DNA of 64,000 nt from Tepidiformaceae bacterium. GTDB lineage: Bacteria > Chloroflexota > Dehalococcoidia > Tepidiformales > Tepidiformaceae. Position 1 is the first letter of the stretch. The number at the start of each line of letters is the position of its first letter. Positions 37,022 through 46,242 of this stretch are shown piece after piece. The notes under the pieces were generated by a model. That model saw only the letters and a list, made by a program, of their open reading frames with translations, was not told where the DNA came from and made no database searches. The translations under genes were made by a program, and so were the position numbers. The stretch spans positions 2,085,289 to 2,149,288 of the forward strand of contig OY282446.1 of NCBI GenBank assembly GCA_958295975.1. The letters are read 5' to 3'.

Positions 37022-38299
37022 TCAGGACATCTTTCGCAAGGCGGGCTGCGTGACGAGCGCGAAGGTGGTGAAGCTGAAGAGGATGGCGCCGCAGATCGCC
37101 ATCCACAGGGGCGCGCCGAGCCATGCCGCCATGTAGCCCGCCAGCAGGCCGCCCATCGGCCCCAGCCCCTGGAACGCGAGCGTGTGGATGCTGACCACGC
37201 GCCCCATCATCTCCGGCGCGGTGTTGGCCTGCACCAGCGTCTGGTTCAGGTTCATGAAGATGCCGCCGCCCATGCCGCCGACGAACATCACCGAGGCCGT
37301 GAGCGGGTACCAGGGGGAGAACCCGAGGACCGGCAGGATCATTCCCGCCATCATGAGCGAGCCGATGAACCAGCCGCCCTTGTTCTTCAGGTCGGGGAAG
37401 GAAGCGAGGGTGAGCGAGCTGATCATCATGCCCGCGCCCATGAAGGCGAAGAGCAGGCCCGCCTCGAAGGCCCCACGCCCCAGCTGCTCCTTGGCGATCT
37501 GCGGGAGGAGCGTGCCGAAGGGGCCGATCATGAAGACGCCCGTGCCCGTGAGCAGCAGGATGAGGGTGCGGATGCCGCGATGGCCCCAGACGAAGCGCAG
37601 CCCCTCCGCCAGCTCCAGCCGCGGGTTCCGGTGCTGCGCCGCCGTGCGCGCCATCGGCACGCGCAGGGGGACGAGCGCCAGCGTGCCGATGAGCAGCACG
37701 ATCCCCTGCGCGAAGAAGGCCCCGCCGATCCCCCACAGCTGGATGATGAGGCCGCCGAGCGCGGGCCCGAGGATCTGCGAGATGTTCATCGCCATGCTCA
37801 TCATCACCACCGCGTTCAGCAGCCGCCCGCCCTCCAGCACGCTGGGCACGATGGCGTTGCGCACGGGCAGGCCCACGGCGATGGTCGCGCCCACGCCCAC
37901 GGCGAGGCCCATCGCGATCACCGTCGTCATCGCGCCCGCGATGATGATGACGCCCGCCGCCAGCGTCACCGCCACGGCCGTCACCTGGCTGACGAGCACG
38001 AGCATGCGCCGGTTGACGCGATCCGCCAGCACGCCCGCGGGGATGGTGATGAAGAGCACGGGAATGCCGAGCGCGAAGAAAACGTTCCCCGACCAGGCCG
38101 ATCCCCTGCCCAGCCCGCCGATCTCCACCGCCTCGATCACCAGCCACACGAACGTGAAGCGCTGCGTCGCCTGCACGAGCGCGAAGCTCATGGTGTTGAT
38201 CCACAGGTAGGCGAAGGGGCGCGAGCGGAAGGCCGAGAAGGTCTCCAGCGTGGGCAGGCCGGGGCGCGCGGCGGGGGCGCTCCGCGCCTGCTCGCTCAT
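37022..38299 (-). CDS. MFS transporter (MFS_3/EntS-like)
   Basis: 425 aa with about 12 hydrophobic segments and the loop motif GVLADRVNRRMLV after TM2. Similar to the MFS_3 group, which includes enterobactin and macrolide exporters. The start has no strong SD, but the ATG-MSEQ is the first after the upstream gap. It is transcribed divergently from the SDR gene at 38389, with 89 bases between them. Confidence 0.87.
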   Translation of the reverse strand: MSEQARSAPAARPGLPTLETFSAFRSRPFAYLWINTMSFALVQATQRFTFVWLVIEAVEIGGLGRGSAWSGNVFFALGIPVLFITIPAGVLADRVNRRMLVLVSQVTAVAVTLAAGVIIIAGAMTTVIAMGLAVGVGATIAVGLPVRNAIVPSVLEGGRLLNAVVMMSMAMNISQILGPALGGLIIQLWGIGGAFFAQGIVLLIGTLALVPLRVPMARTAAQHRNPRLELAEGLRFVWGHRGIRTLILLLTGTGVFMIGPFGTLLPQIAKEQLGRGAFEAGLLFAFMGAGMMISSLTLASFPDLKNKGGWFIGSLMMAGMILPVLGFSPWYPLTASVMFVGGMGGGIFMNLNQTLVQANTAPEMMGRVVSIHTLAFQGLGPMGGLLAGYMAAWLGAPLWMAICGAILFSFTTFALVTQPALRKMS

Positions 38300-38388
38300 G
38301 CGCGCAGCCTACCCGTTCACGCGGCGGCGCGCGCGCCCCGTCCCCGCCGTCGCGTAGAATCGCGCCATCCGCGCGAGGAGGTTCCGGC

Positions 38389-39192
38389 ATGGCGGGCAGG
38401 CTCGAAGGCAAGGTCGCGATCGTCACCGGCGGGGCGAGCGGCATCGGACGCGCCAGCGCCGAGCTCTTCGCCGAGGAGGGCGCGAACGTCGTCGTCGCCG
38501 ACCTGCGGGACGGCACGGAGACCGTCGCCGCCGTGCGCGGGCGCGGGCGCGAGGCCGTCTTCATCGAGACCGACACGAGCGACGAGGCCGCCTGCGAGAC
38601 GCTGGCGAAGGACGCCGAGGCGGCCTTCGGCGGCATCGACGTGCTGGTGGCGGCGGCGGGCATCAGCAACTGGCGCTACCTCGACCCCGAGGGCCTCGCG
38701 CCCCACGAGGAGCCCGATCCCACCGCCACCTACCTCCTGAACGCGCCCGTCGAGGCCTGGCAGAAGGTGCTCGACGTGAACCTCACGGGCGTCATGCTCT
38801 CCGCCCGCGCCGTGGCGCGCCGCATGGTCGCGGCGGGGAACGGCGGCGCCATCGTCAACCTCGCCTCCATCATGGCGAAGGTGCCGCTGCAGGGCGTGGG
38901 CCCCTACTGCGTCTCCAAGGCGGGCGTGTGGATGCTGACGAAGGTGCTGGCGCTGGAGCTGGCTCCGCACGGCATCCGCGTGAACGCCATCGGCCCGGGC
39001 TTCATCGAGACGCCCATGACGGCGGGCATCGACGAGGCCGACACGGGTGCCTGGGCCATGCGCCTCACGCCCATGCACCGCATGGGCCGCCCCGACGAGG
39101 TGGCCCGGACGGTCCTCTTCCTCGCCTGCGGGGACTCCAGCTTCTACACGGGCGCGATGCTGCATCCGCATGGCGGCGTCTTCACCGACTGA
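38389..39192 (+). CDS. SDR-family oxidoreductase
   Basis: 267 aa with GAGGAGG about 8 bases ahead. The Rossmann motif TGGASGIG is at 13-20, NLASIMAK contains the catalytic Ser, and Tyr173-CVS-Lys177 is the active-site pair. The end (LACGDSSFYTGAMLHPHGGV) is typical. It probably reduces or oxidises a hydroxyl/keto group with NAD(P). An insertion at about 96-118 (DPEGLAPHEEPDPTATYLLN) is unusual for the family. It has a convergent transporter gene ten bases after its stop. Confidence 0.92.
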   Translation: MAGRLEGKVAIVTGGASGIGRASAELFAEEGANVVVADLRDGTETVAAVRGRGREAVFIETDTSDEAACETLAKDAEAAFGGIDVLVAAAGISNWRYLDPEGLAPHEEPDPTATYLLNAPVEAWQKVLDVNLTGVMLSARAVARRMVAAGNGGAIVNLASIMAKVPLQGVGPYCVSKAGVWMLTKVLALELAPHGIRVNAIGPGFIETPMTAGIDEADTGAWAMRLTPMHRMGRPDEVARTVLFLACGDSSFYTGAMLHPHGGVFTD

Positions 39193-39202
39193 GCGGCCCG
39201 CG

Positions 39203-40654
39203 TCAGCGCCCACCGCCGCGCGATCGCCCGCGGAGGCCGAGCGCGAGCACGGCGGCGATCGCCATGAGCGCGCCCGCCACGATGAACGTCTCGTCCATCG
39301 TCTGGCGTACGACCGTGAGCAGCTGCTCCTCGGTGATGTCGAAGAGGTCGGCGGCGAAGAGGCTCGCGGCGCGCTCGTCGAAGCGCCCCAGCCCGCGCGA
39401 GCCGAGGATGGCCACGCCCACGATCATGCCGAGCGTCTGCCAGAGCTGGAGCACGGCCACGGCGGACGCGCGGCGGGCCTCCTCCACGCCCTCGATGACG
39501 GTGGCGTAGAGGGAGGCGTCGGCGAGCGTGAAGCCGATCCCCGCCAGCCCCAGCGCGATCCAGAGCGCGGCGGGCCCGGGCTGGTCCGCCCAGGCGGCCA
39601 TGGCGAAGAGCCCGGCGGCGGCGAGGGCGAAGCCCGGCGCGGACGCGAGGCGGTGGCCCGCGAGTGTGGCGAGGGCCCCGCCCGCCAGCCCGCCCACGGC
39701 CATGAACAGCACCATCCGCCCCAGCATCAGCCCCGGCCCCGCGCCCTCCAGCCCCCACACCAGGTCGGCCATGAGGGGCACGTTTACGAAGGCCGTGACC
39801 AGCGCCATCCCCTCCAGCAGGAAGACGGCGTTGGCGATGGCCACGCGCGGGCGGCGGAACATGCGCACGTCGACGAGCGGCGCCGCCACGCGCAGCTGGC
39901 GCGCGACGAAGGCCGCCAGCAGCGCCGCCGCGCCCGCGAACAGCGCCGCCGCCGCCCAGGGTTCGCGCAGCCGTTCGCCCGCGCCCGCCAGCGCGAACGT
40001 GAGCGCCGTCAGCGCGCCCGCCAGCAGCAGCGCGCCAAGCCAGTCCACGCGCGCGCTGCGGTCGCGCGGGGGGGCGTCCGCGCCCGCGCCGCGCAGCAGG
40101 ATGAGCACGAGCGCCAGCACGGGCAGGGCGAGGGCGATGTTCATCCAGAAGAGGCCGCGCCAGCCGATCCAGACGCCGATGAGCGTGCCCCAGAGCGGCC
40201 CCGCCAGGCTGGAGGCGTCGTCGAGCGTCGAGATCGCGCCCAGCCCCAGCGCGCGGCGGTCGCGCGGCAGCCGTTGCGCGGCCACGGCCAGCGCCACGGG
40301 CACGAGCGCGCCCCCGCCCATGGCCGTCACCGCGCGCGCCCCCGCCAGCAGCGGCAGGGTGGGCGCGAGCGCGACCAGCACGGAGCCGCCCATGAAGATG
40401 AGCATCCCCGCCGTGAAGACGCGCCGCGGGCCGTACACGTCGGTCAGGCGGCCCATGAGCGGCAGCGCCACCGTGTAGCCGAGCAGGTAGCCGTTCAGGA
40501 TCCAGGAGCTCCGCTCGAGCTCGTCCACGGCCACGCCCAGGTCGCCGAGGATGGCGGCCAGCACGGGCGTCACGAAGGTCTGGTCGAAGCCCCCGACGAA
40601 GACGCCGAGGCCGAGCGCGATCACCAGCGGCCACGCCCGCCGCGCGCCCGCCAC
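39203..40654 (-). CDS. DHA2-family MFS drug-efflux transporter (14 TM)
   Basis: 483 aa. About 14 hydrophobic segments. N-terminal VGGFDQTFVTPVLAAILGDL and the loop GRLTDVYGPRRVFTAGMLIF are signatures of the EmrB/QacA group. The GTG start at 40654 is 2 bases after the lipoprotein gene's stop. The pair suggests a transporter plus LppX/LprG-like lipoprotein, an arrangement known from mycobacterial lprG-Rv1410c, where they export lipids. Confidence 0.9.
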   Translation of the reverse strand: MAGARRAWPLVIALGLGVFVGGFDQTFVTPVLAAILGDLGVAVDELERSSWILNGYLLGYTVALPLMGRLTDVYGPRRVFTAGMLIFMGGSVLVALAPTLPLLAGARAVTAMGGGALVPVALAVAAQRLPRDRRALGLGAISTLDDASSLAGPLWGTLIGVWIGWRGLFWMNIALALPVLALVLILLRGAGADAPPRDRSARVDWLGALLLAGALTALTFALAGAGERLREPWAAAALFAGAAALLAAFVARQLRVAAPLVDVRMFRRPRVAIANAVFLLEGMALVTAFVNVPLMADLVWGLEGAGPGLMLGRMVLFMAVGGLAGGALATLAGHRLASAPGFALAAAGLFAMAAWADQPGPAALWIALGLAGIGFTLADASLYATVIEGVEEARRASAVAVLQLWQTLGMIVGVAILGSRGLGRFDERAASLFAADLFDITEEQLLTVVRQTMDETFIVAGALMAIAAVLALGLRGRSRGGGR

Positions 40655-40656
40655 CG

Positions 40657-41379
40657 TCAGGAGGGCGGCTCGATGGCGACGGGCTGGTCGAAGCCGCTCA
40701 GCTCGATGCGCCGCACGAGGTCCGCGCGCTCGTCCGCGGCCAGCCGCCCCACGAGGCGCACGCGCCGCACGAGGAAGCGCTCGCGGTCGATCCAGACCGT
40801 GGCGCGCACCTCATGGCCGGGCTCGCCGTCGCTCACGAAGGCGTCGAGCGCGCCCGAATCGAGCGTCCCCTCGACGCGCCAGACGTCGGCCTCCCCGACC
40901 CGCTCCGCGCCCGTCACCACGGGGTCGGCGACCGCGCGCACGGCGGCCTCGATGCCGGCGGCGGGGTCGAAGGCGCTGGCCACGGGGTTGCCGTCGAGCG
41001 CGCGCCACTCCTCGCGGTTGAAGGGGTTGGTGATCCAGGAGGAATCGCCCACGCCCACGAAATCGACCTCGACGCGGATGCGGCCCAGCTGCGGCGCGAT
41101 GGCGCGCACGGCGGCGCGCATGCGGTCGGGCCGCGCCACGTCGCCCTCGGCGCGCTCCATCTCCAGATTGAGCACGATGGGCGCGCTGTCGCCGTCGAAG
41201 TCGTAGACGAAGTGGAAGCTCTCGACGGCGCGGAAGCGCTCCGCCGCGCGTTCGAGCAGGGCGCGCGCGTCCGGCGCATCGTCCGCCGCGCCGCCGTCCC
41301 CCCCGCCCGCGCAGGCGGCCAGCAGCAGGCAGGCGAGCGCCGCCGCCCATGCTCCCGCCCGCGTCCGCGCGCCCGCCAT
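40657..41379 (-). CDS. LppX/LprG-like lipoprotein
   Basis: 240 aa. Signal with lipobox LLAACAGG (Cys at about 23), then a LppX_LprAFG-type pattern: ALLERAAERFRAVESFHFVY, VEVDFVGVGDSSWITNPFNR and VWIDRERFLVRRVRLVG. Such proteins carry lipids or glycolipids across the cell envelope. It is translationally near-coupled to the DHA2 transporter (2 bases). Family assignment is based on fold pattern. Confidence 0.82.
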   Translation of the reverse strand: MAGARTRAGAWAAALACLLLAACAGGGDGGAADDAPDARALLERAAERFRAVESFHFVYDFDGDSAPIVLNLEMERAEGDVARPDRMRAAVRAIAPQLGRIRVEVDFVGVGDSSWITNPFNREEWRALDGNPVASAFDPAAGIEAAVRAVADPVVTGAERVGEADVWRVEGTLDSGALDAFVSDGEPGHEVRATVWIDRERFLVRRVRLVGRLAADERADLVRRIELSGFDQPVAIEPPS

Positions 41380-41472
41380 GGCGCGATTGTGCCGCCTGCG
41401 GGCGCGCTTCGCATCTTCGCGTTCGCGGCGATGGCGTAGGATGGGGCGCAACCCGGCAGGAGGCCAGCACGC

Positions 41473-43773
41473 ATGACCAGCATCGCGGATCGCAGCACGC
41501 CCAAGAGCGGCTACCAGGTCGTCGGGAGCCGCCCCATCCGCCACGACGGCGTGGACAAGGTGACCGGACGCGCGCGCTACGGGGCCGACGTGCGGCTGCC
41601 GGGCGTGCTCCACGGCAAGATTCTGCGCAGCCCCCACGGCCACGCGCGCATCGTCTCCATCGACGTGAGCAAGGCGCTCGCCCTGCCCGAGGTGAAGGCC
41701 GTGGTCACGAGCGCGGACGTGCCCATCGTGAAGGACACGCTCATCGACTTCGGCGAGACCATGGGCAACGCGCGGCTGCTGGCGGAGAACTGCCTGGCGC
41801 GCGACAAGGCGCTCTACCGGGGGCACGCCGTGGCCGCCGTGGCCGCCGCCAACCCGCACGTGGCGGAGGAGGCGCTCGCCCTGATCGAGGTCGAGTACGA
41901 GCCCCTGCCGGTCGTCCTCAACGCGCTCGACGCCATGCGCGAGGACGCGCCCCTGCTGCACGAGGCCATGACCACGCGCTCCATCGCCGAGCGCTGGACG
42001 CGCGGCGACGACACGGGCGTGCACAGCAACGTGGCCAGCCGCCTGCGCTTCAGCCGCGGCGACCTGGATGAGGGTTTCGCGGCGGCGGACGTGGTGGTCG
42101 AGCGCGAATTCACCACCAGCACCGTGCACCAGGGCTACATCGAGCCCCACACCTCGACGGCCAGCTGGGCCCCCGACGGGCACGTGACCATCTGGACGAG
42201 CACGCAGGGGGCCTTCGGCATCCGCGGGCAGGCGGCGGCCATCCTCGGCGTGCCCGAGGGCCGCGTCACCGTCATCCCCATGGAGATCGGCGGCGGCTTC
42301 GGCGCGAAGACCTACGTGCACGTCGATCCGGTGGCGGCCCTGCTCTCGCGCGCGAGCGGCCAGCCCGTGCAGGTGACGATGAGCCGCACGGAGGTGTTCG
42401 AGGCCTCGGGGCCCACCTCCGCCACCACCATCCGCGCCAGGATCGGGGCCACGAACGAGGGCGTCATCACCGCCGCGCAGCTGTGGATGGCCTACGAGGC
42501 GGGGGCCTTCCCGGGCTCGCCCGTGGGCGCCGGGGCCATGACCGCCCTCGCCCCCTACGACATCGAGCACCTGCTCGTGGACGGCTACGACGTGGTGGTG
42601 AACAAGCCCAAGGTGGGCGCCTACCGCGCGCCGGGCTCGCCCCAGGCGGCCTTCGCCGTGGAGAGCGTGATCGACGAGATCGCGGAGGCCATCGGCATGG
42701 AGCGCATGGAGTTCCGCCTGCGCAACGCCACGCGCGAGGGCGACCGCATGCCCAGCGGCATGGCCTTCCCCTCCATCGGCTGCGTGGAGGTGGAGGAGGC
42801 CATCGTCAACCATCCCCACTACTCCGCCCCCATCGAGGGGCCCAACCGCGGGCGCGGCGTGGCCATGGGCTTCTGGTTCAACGGCGGCAACCAGTCCTCC
42901 GCCACCGTGGCCGTGAACGCCGACGGCACCATCGCGCTCGTCACCGGCTCGGTGGACATCGGCGGCATGCGCGCCGCCCTCGCCATGCAGGCGGCGGAGA
43001 CGCTGGGCCTGCGCGCCGAAGACGTGCAGCCCTCCGTGGGCGATACCGACTCCGTGGGCTGGACGGGCGTGACCGGCGGCAGCCGCACCGCCTTCTCCAC
43101 CGGCATCGCCGTCATCACCGCCGCCGAGGACGTGAAGCTGCAGATGACGCAGCGCGCCGCCATCCTGCTGGAGGCGGAGCCCGACGACGTGACCTTCGCC
43201 GACGGCGCCTTCTCCGCCGGCGGCGGCAAGTCCATCTCCTGGAAGGAGGTGGCGGGCCAGCAGCTGCGCACGGGCGGCCCCATCAGCGCCTCCGCCAGCT
43301 CCAACCCCACGCGCGTGGGCCCCGCCTTCGCCGGCAACATCGTCGACGTCGAGGTCGACCCGGAGACGGGCAAGGTCGACATCCTGCGCTTCACCGTCAT
43401 CCAGGACGCGGGCACGGCCATCCACCCCTCCTACGTGGAGGGGCAGATGCAGGGCGGCGCCGTGCAGGGCATCGGCTGGGCGCTGAACGAGGAGTACGTC
43501 TGGCGGGAGGACGGGAGCATGGCCAACGCCAGCTTCCTCGACTACCGCATGCCCACCAGCCTCGACCTGCCCATGATCGACACGCAGATCGTGGAGGTGC
43601 CCAATCCGGGGCATCCCTACGGCATCCGCGGCGTGGGCGAGGTGCCCATCGTGCCCCCCATGGCCGCCATCGCCAACGCCGTCCACGACGCCACCGGCGT
43701 GCGCATGACGCACCTGCCGATGTCGCCCGCGAACGTGCTCGAGGCGCTGGGGGCGGTGCCGCCCGAGGGCTAG
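41473..43773 (+). CDS. xanthine dehydrogenase-family molybdopterin-binding large subunit
   Basis: 766 aa. Mo-hydroxylase large subunit; AGGAGG is in the leader. GGGFGAKT (273-280), AYRAPG (383-388) and the catalytic Glu723 in RGVGEVPIVPP are as in the XDH/CoxL superfamily. The AYRAPG loop differs from the AYxCSFR of true CO dehydrogenase. The FeS (small) and FAD (medium) subunits normally encoded next to it are missing in this window, so either partners are elsewhere or the enzyme works with another electron path. A MoaD-like gene follows 13 bases later. Confidence 0.92.
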   Translation: MTSIADRSTPKSGYQVVGSRPIRHDGVDKVTGRARYGADVRLPGVLHGKILRSPHGHARIVSIDVSKALALPEVKAVVTSADVPIVKDTLIDFGETMGNARLLAENCLARDKALYRGHAVAAVAAANPHVAEEALALIEVEYEPLPVVLNALDAMREDAPLLHEAMTTRSIAERWTRGDDTGVHSNVASRLRFSRGDLDEGFAAADVVVEREFTTSTVHQGYIEPHTSTASWAPDGHVTIWTSTQGAFGIRGQAAAILGVPEGRVTVIPMEIGGGFGAKTYVHVDPVAALLSRASGQPVQVTMSRTEVFEASGPTSATTIRARIGATNEGVITAAQLWMAYEAGAFPGSPVGAGAMTALAPYDIEHLLVDGYDVVVNKPKVGAYRAPGSPQAAFAVESVIDEIAEAIGMERMEFRLRNATREGDRMPSGMAFPSIGCVEVEEAIVNHPHYSAPIEGPNRGRGVAMGFWFNGGNQSSATVAVNADGTIALVTGSVDIGGMRAALAMQAAETLGLRAEDVQPSVGDTDSVGWTGVTGGSRTAFSTGIAVITAAEDVKLQMTQRAAILLEAEPDDVTFADGAFSAGGGKSISWKEVAGQQLRTGGPISASASSNPTRVGPAFAGNIVDVEVDPETGKVDILRFTVIQDAGTAIHPSYVEGQMQGGAVQGIGWALNEEYVWREDGSMANASFLDYRMPTSLDLPMIDTQIVEVPNPGHPYGIRGVGEVPIVPPMAAIANAVHDATGVRMTHLPMSPANVLEALGAVPPEG

Positions 43774-43786
43774 CGGGGGAGGTCCC

Positions 43787-44053
43787 GTGGCCACCGTCTT
43801 CATCCCCTCGCTCCTCGAGGGCCTCACCGGGGGCGCGCGCACGGTCGCCGTCCCCGGCCGCAACCTGCGCCAGGTCATCGACGCCCTTGATGCGCGCTTC
43901 CCCGGCATGAAGGAGCGCCTGCTGGACGAGGAGGGGCGGCTCATCCCCGAGATCATGGCCGCCATCGACGGCGAGACGAACCATCTCGGCCTGCTCCAGC
44001 CCGTGGGCGAAACCAGCGAAATCCAGTTCGTGCCCGCCATCGGAGGCGGCTGA
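43787..44053 (+). CDS. MoaD/ThiS-like sulfur-carrier protein
   Basis: 88 aa, GTG start with GGGGGAGG ahead. Ubiquitin-fold pattern with C-terminal Gly-Gly (PAIGGG), which would be thiocarboxylated by an E1-like enzyme. Strand and helix pattern: TVFIPSLLEGLTGG, NLRQVIDALDARFPGMKERL, EIQFVPAIGGG. It follows the molybdenum enzyme, so may deliver sulfur for that enzyme's cofactor or for another reaction. The C-terminus carries three Gly rather than two. Confidence 0.85.
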   Translation: MATVFIPSLLEGLTGGARTVAVPGRNLRQVIDALDARFPGMKERLLDEEGRLIPEIMAAIDGETNHLGLLQPVGETSEIQFVPAIGGG

Positions 44054-44115
44054 GCGCGCACCCCCACACGGCGCCGCGCGGCCCGTAGAATGCGCGTCGC
44101 AGAGGAGGAGACGCC

Positions 44116-44595
44116 ATGCCCGTGGGACCGAACGACATCGAGACCGGACGCAAGCTCTTCGAGGAGGGCGGCTGGAGCAGCGGCGACCCCTACGGCCCCG
44201 ACCAGTGGTTCGCCGACGATGCCGTCATGCGCGACATCGTCAACCACGACGGCGCGATGCGCGGCAAGGAGGAGATCCGCCACTTCTGGGCCAGGCGCAA
44301 GGTCGGCATCACCCTGCGCGTGCCCGTCGAGGAGGTCTACGTCGCCGAGGGCCACCGCGGCATCGCTATCCTGTGGATGGCCTACAGCCAGATCATGGAC
44401 GAGAGCAGCGAGGACTACGGCCGCTGGGGCACCTTCGAGGGCATGTCCCGCCTCGAGTTCGACGACGAGGGCAAGGTCACGCTGGAGGTGGACTACCACC
44501 ACGGCTTCCAGGGCGTGACCGACAGCTGGGTGGCCCACTGGAACGCGCGCCGCGCCATGTCGTGGAAGGAGCTGGGCGCCATCACCGGCGCCTGA
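44116..44595 (+). CDS. SnoaL-like/nuclear-transport-factor-2-like protein
   Basis: 159 aa. The pattern DPYGPDQWFADDAVMRDIVN, MRGKEEIRHFWARRKVGITL and GRWGTFEGMSRLEFDDEGKV fits the SnoaL/NTF2 cone fold. AGGAGG lies upstream of its ATG. Its stop is three bases before the next SDR gene. The substrate is unknown but it belongs to the putative catabolic run starting at 41473. Confidence 0.72.
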   Translation: MPVGPNDIETGRKLFEEGGWSSGDPYGPDQWFADDAVMRDIVNHDGAMRGKEEIRHFWARRKVGITLRVPVEEVYVAEGHRGIAILWMAYSQIMDESSEDYGRWGTFEGMSRLEFDDEGKVTLEVDYHHGFQGVTDSWVAHWNARRAMSWKELGAITGA

Positions 44596-44598
44596 GCG

Positions 44599-45435
44599 AT
44601 GGGCAGGCTGGACGGACGGGTCGCCTTCGTCACGGGCGCGGCGCGCTATCGCGGCATCGGGCGCGCCATCGCCCTGCGGCTCGCGCGCGAAGGCGCCGCC
44701 GTGGCCGTCACCGGGCGTCCGCGCGACCCCGCCTCCCTCCCCGCGCACGAGCGCGAGCGCGGCTGGAAGGGCGTCGAGGGCGTGGCTGACGAGGTGCGTG
44801 AACTGGGCGGACGCGCCCTCGCCGTCGAATGCGACGTGACCGACGCGGCCTCCATCGCGCGCGCCGTGGATGCGACCGTGACCGAATTCGGCAAAATCGA
44901 CGTCCTCGTCAACAACGCCGCCCTGCCCAGCGAGGCCGGGGCCGCGCCCATCCTCGAAATGACCGACGGGAACTGGTACGAAACGGTGGACGTGAACCTG
45001 CACGGCCTCTACCGCGTCATCCGCGCGGTGGGCCCCGAGATGGTGAAGGCGGGCGGCGGCGCCATCGTCAACATCTCCTCCACGGCGGGACGCATCGGCA
45101 TCCCCGACTACGGCGCCTACTGCGCCACCAAGTGGGCCATGCACGGCCTCACGCAGCAGCTCGCGCTCGAACTGGCGAAGCACGGCATCCGCGTGAACAT
45201 CGTCTGCCCCGGCTCCACCGACACGGACATGATGGACGGCACCTTCGGGCGCTACGACGAGGTGGCGGGGCGCGAGCCGGGCTCCTCCAAGGCCGCCATC
45301 CGCCGCGCCCTGCTCATGGGCCGCCAGGCCACGGTCGAGGAGCAGGCCGCCGTCGTCGCCTTCCTCGCCTCCGACGACGCCTCCTACATGACCGGGCAGG
45401 CGCTCAACGTCGACGGCGGCAGCCGCATGGACTGA
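44599..45435 (+). CDS. SDR-family oxidoreductase
   Basis: 278 aa. Rossmann motif TGAARYRGIG at 12-21, a few residues longer than classical TGxxxGxG. NNAA, NISSTAGR and Tyr174-CAT-Lys178 mark the active site. End: GQALNVDGGSRMD. Typical classical SDR with NAD(P) as cofactor. Translation is close-coupled to the SnoaL-like gene (3 bases). Confidence 0.92.
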   Translation: MGRLDGRVAFVTGAARYRGIGRAIALRLAREGAAVAVTGRPRDPASLPAHERERGWKGVEGVADEVRELGGRALAVECDVTDAASIARAVDATVTEFGKIDVLVNNAALPSEAGAAPILEMTDGNWYETVDVNLHGLYRVIRAVGPEMVKAGGGAIVNISSTAGRIGIPDYGAYCATKWAMHGLTQQLALELAKHGIRVNIVCPGSTDTDMMDGTFGRYDEVAGREPGSSKAAIRRALLMGRQATVEEQAAVVAFLASDDASYMTGQALNVDGGSRMD

Positions 45436-45453
45436 CGCCACGGGAGGCCCCGC

Positions 45454-46242
45454 ATGAAGCTCCGCTACGTGAAAACCCTCCGGGAGGTTCGCCGCCTCCA
45501 GCAGCTCTACGCCGCGCCCGCCTTCGAGCAGTTCCGCGGCCTCTCCGCCACCTTCCGCACGGACCCGGAGGTGATCGCGGCCATCCTGCCGCCGCCGCTC
45601 GAACCGGCGGACGAGCCCATCGCCTCCGCCGGCGTCTCTTGGATCGGGCGCAGCAACACGCTCCAGCCCTTCGGCGCGGGCGGCCTCAACGTGCGCTGCC
45701 GCTACGAAGGCATCGTGGGCGATTACCCCGTGACCATGCCCATGTCCACGGACAGCGCCGTCGTCTTCGGGCGCGAGCTCTACGGCGAGCCGAAGAAGGT
45801 GGCGGACATCCGCGTGCGCCGCGACGGCGACGAGATCACGGGCACCATCGAGCGCTACGGCGTCGCCTACATCGAGATTCGCGGGCGCGTCGCGGGGCGG
45901 CTGCGGGCGGGCGAATCGCGCGAGACCTCGCGCTTCTACTTCAAGTTCATGCCCGCGCCCGACGGACGCGGCTTCGACAACGACCCCGTGCTCGTGCGCG
46001 TGCGGCACACGGGGCGCACGCGCCTCGTCGAGCGTCTCGAGGGTGAGCTGCTGCTGCGCGAATCGCCCCACGACCCCGTCGCCGACATCCCCGTGCGCGA
46101 GCTGCTCGGCCTCACCTACAGCGAGGGCGACACCTACACCCACGGCGAAATCCTCACGCGCGTGCCCGGCGAATCGTTCCTGCCCTACATGTTCGGCAAG
46201 ATCGACGACCTCGAGCTGCTGGCGGAGGAGACGGCGGGCTGA
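45454..46242 (+). CDS. acetoacetate decarboxylase-family protein
   Basis: 262 aa. Central GRELYGEPKKVADIRVRRDG matches the Schiff-base lysine pair of acetoacetate decarboxylase (Lys114 and Lys115 here; 'GEPKK' is the family signature). N-terminal ~45 residues are an extension before the ADC domain. Known relatives act as decarboxylases or as aldolase-dehydratases. It is in the run with SDR and monooxygenase genes; the substrate is not acetoacetate by necessity. Last base overlaps the next gene (TGATG). Confidence 0.85.
   Translation: MKLRYVKTLREVRRLQQLYAAPAFEQFRGLSATFRTDPEVIAAILPPPLEPADEPIASAGVSWIGRSNTLQPFGAGGLNVRCRYEGIVGDYPVTMPMSTDSAVVFGRELYGEPKKVADIRVRRDGDEITGTIERYGVAYIEIRGRVAGRLRAGESRETSRFYFKFMPAPDGRGFDNDPVLVRVRHTGRTRLVERLEGELLLRESPHDPVADIPVRELLGLTYSEGDTYTHGEILTRVPGESFLPYMFGKIDDLELLAEETAG

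Noticed and set aside
41473-43773. Aerobic CO dehydrogenase large subunit (coxL)
   Set aside because: The active-site loop is AYRAPG, not AYxCSFR or the form II AYRGAGR, and coxM/coxS are missing.
40657-46143. 1828-aa minus-strand open frame over the catabolic run
   Set aside because: It is the antisense shadow of well-recognised plus-strand genes; only the first part (the LppX-like lipoprotein, from 41379) is real. High GC makes antisense frames long.
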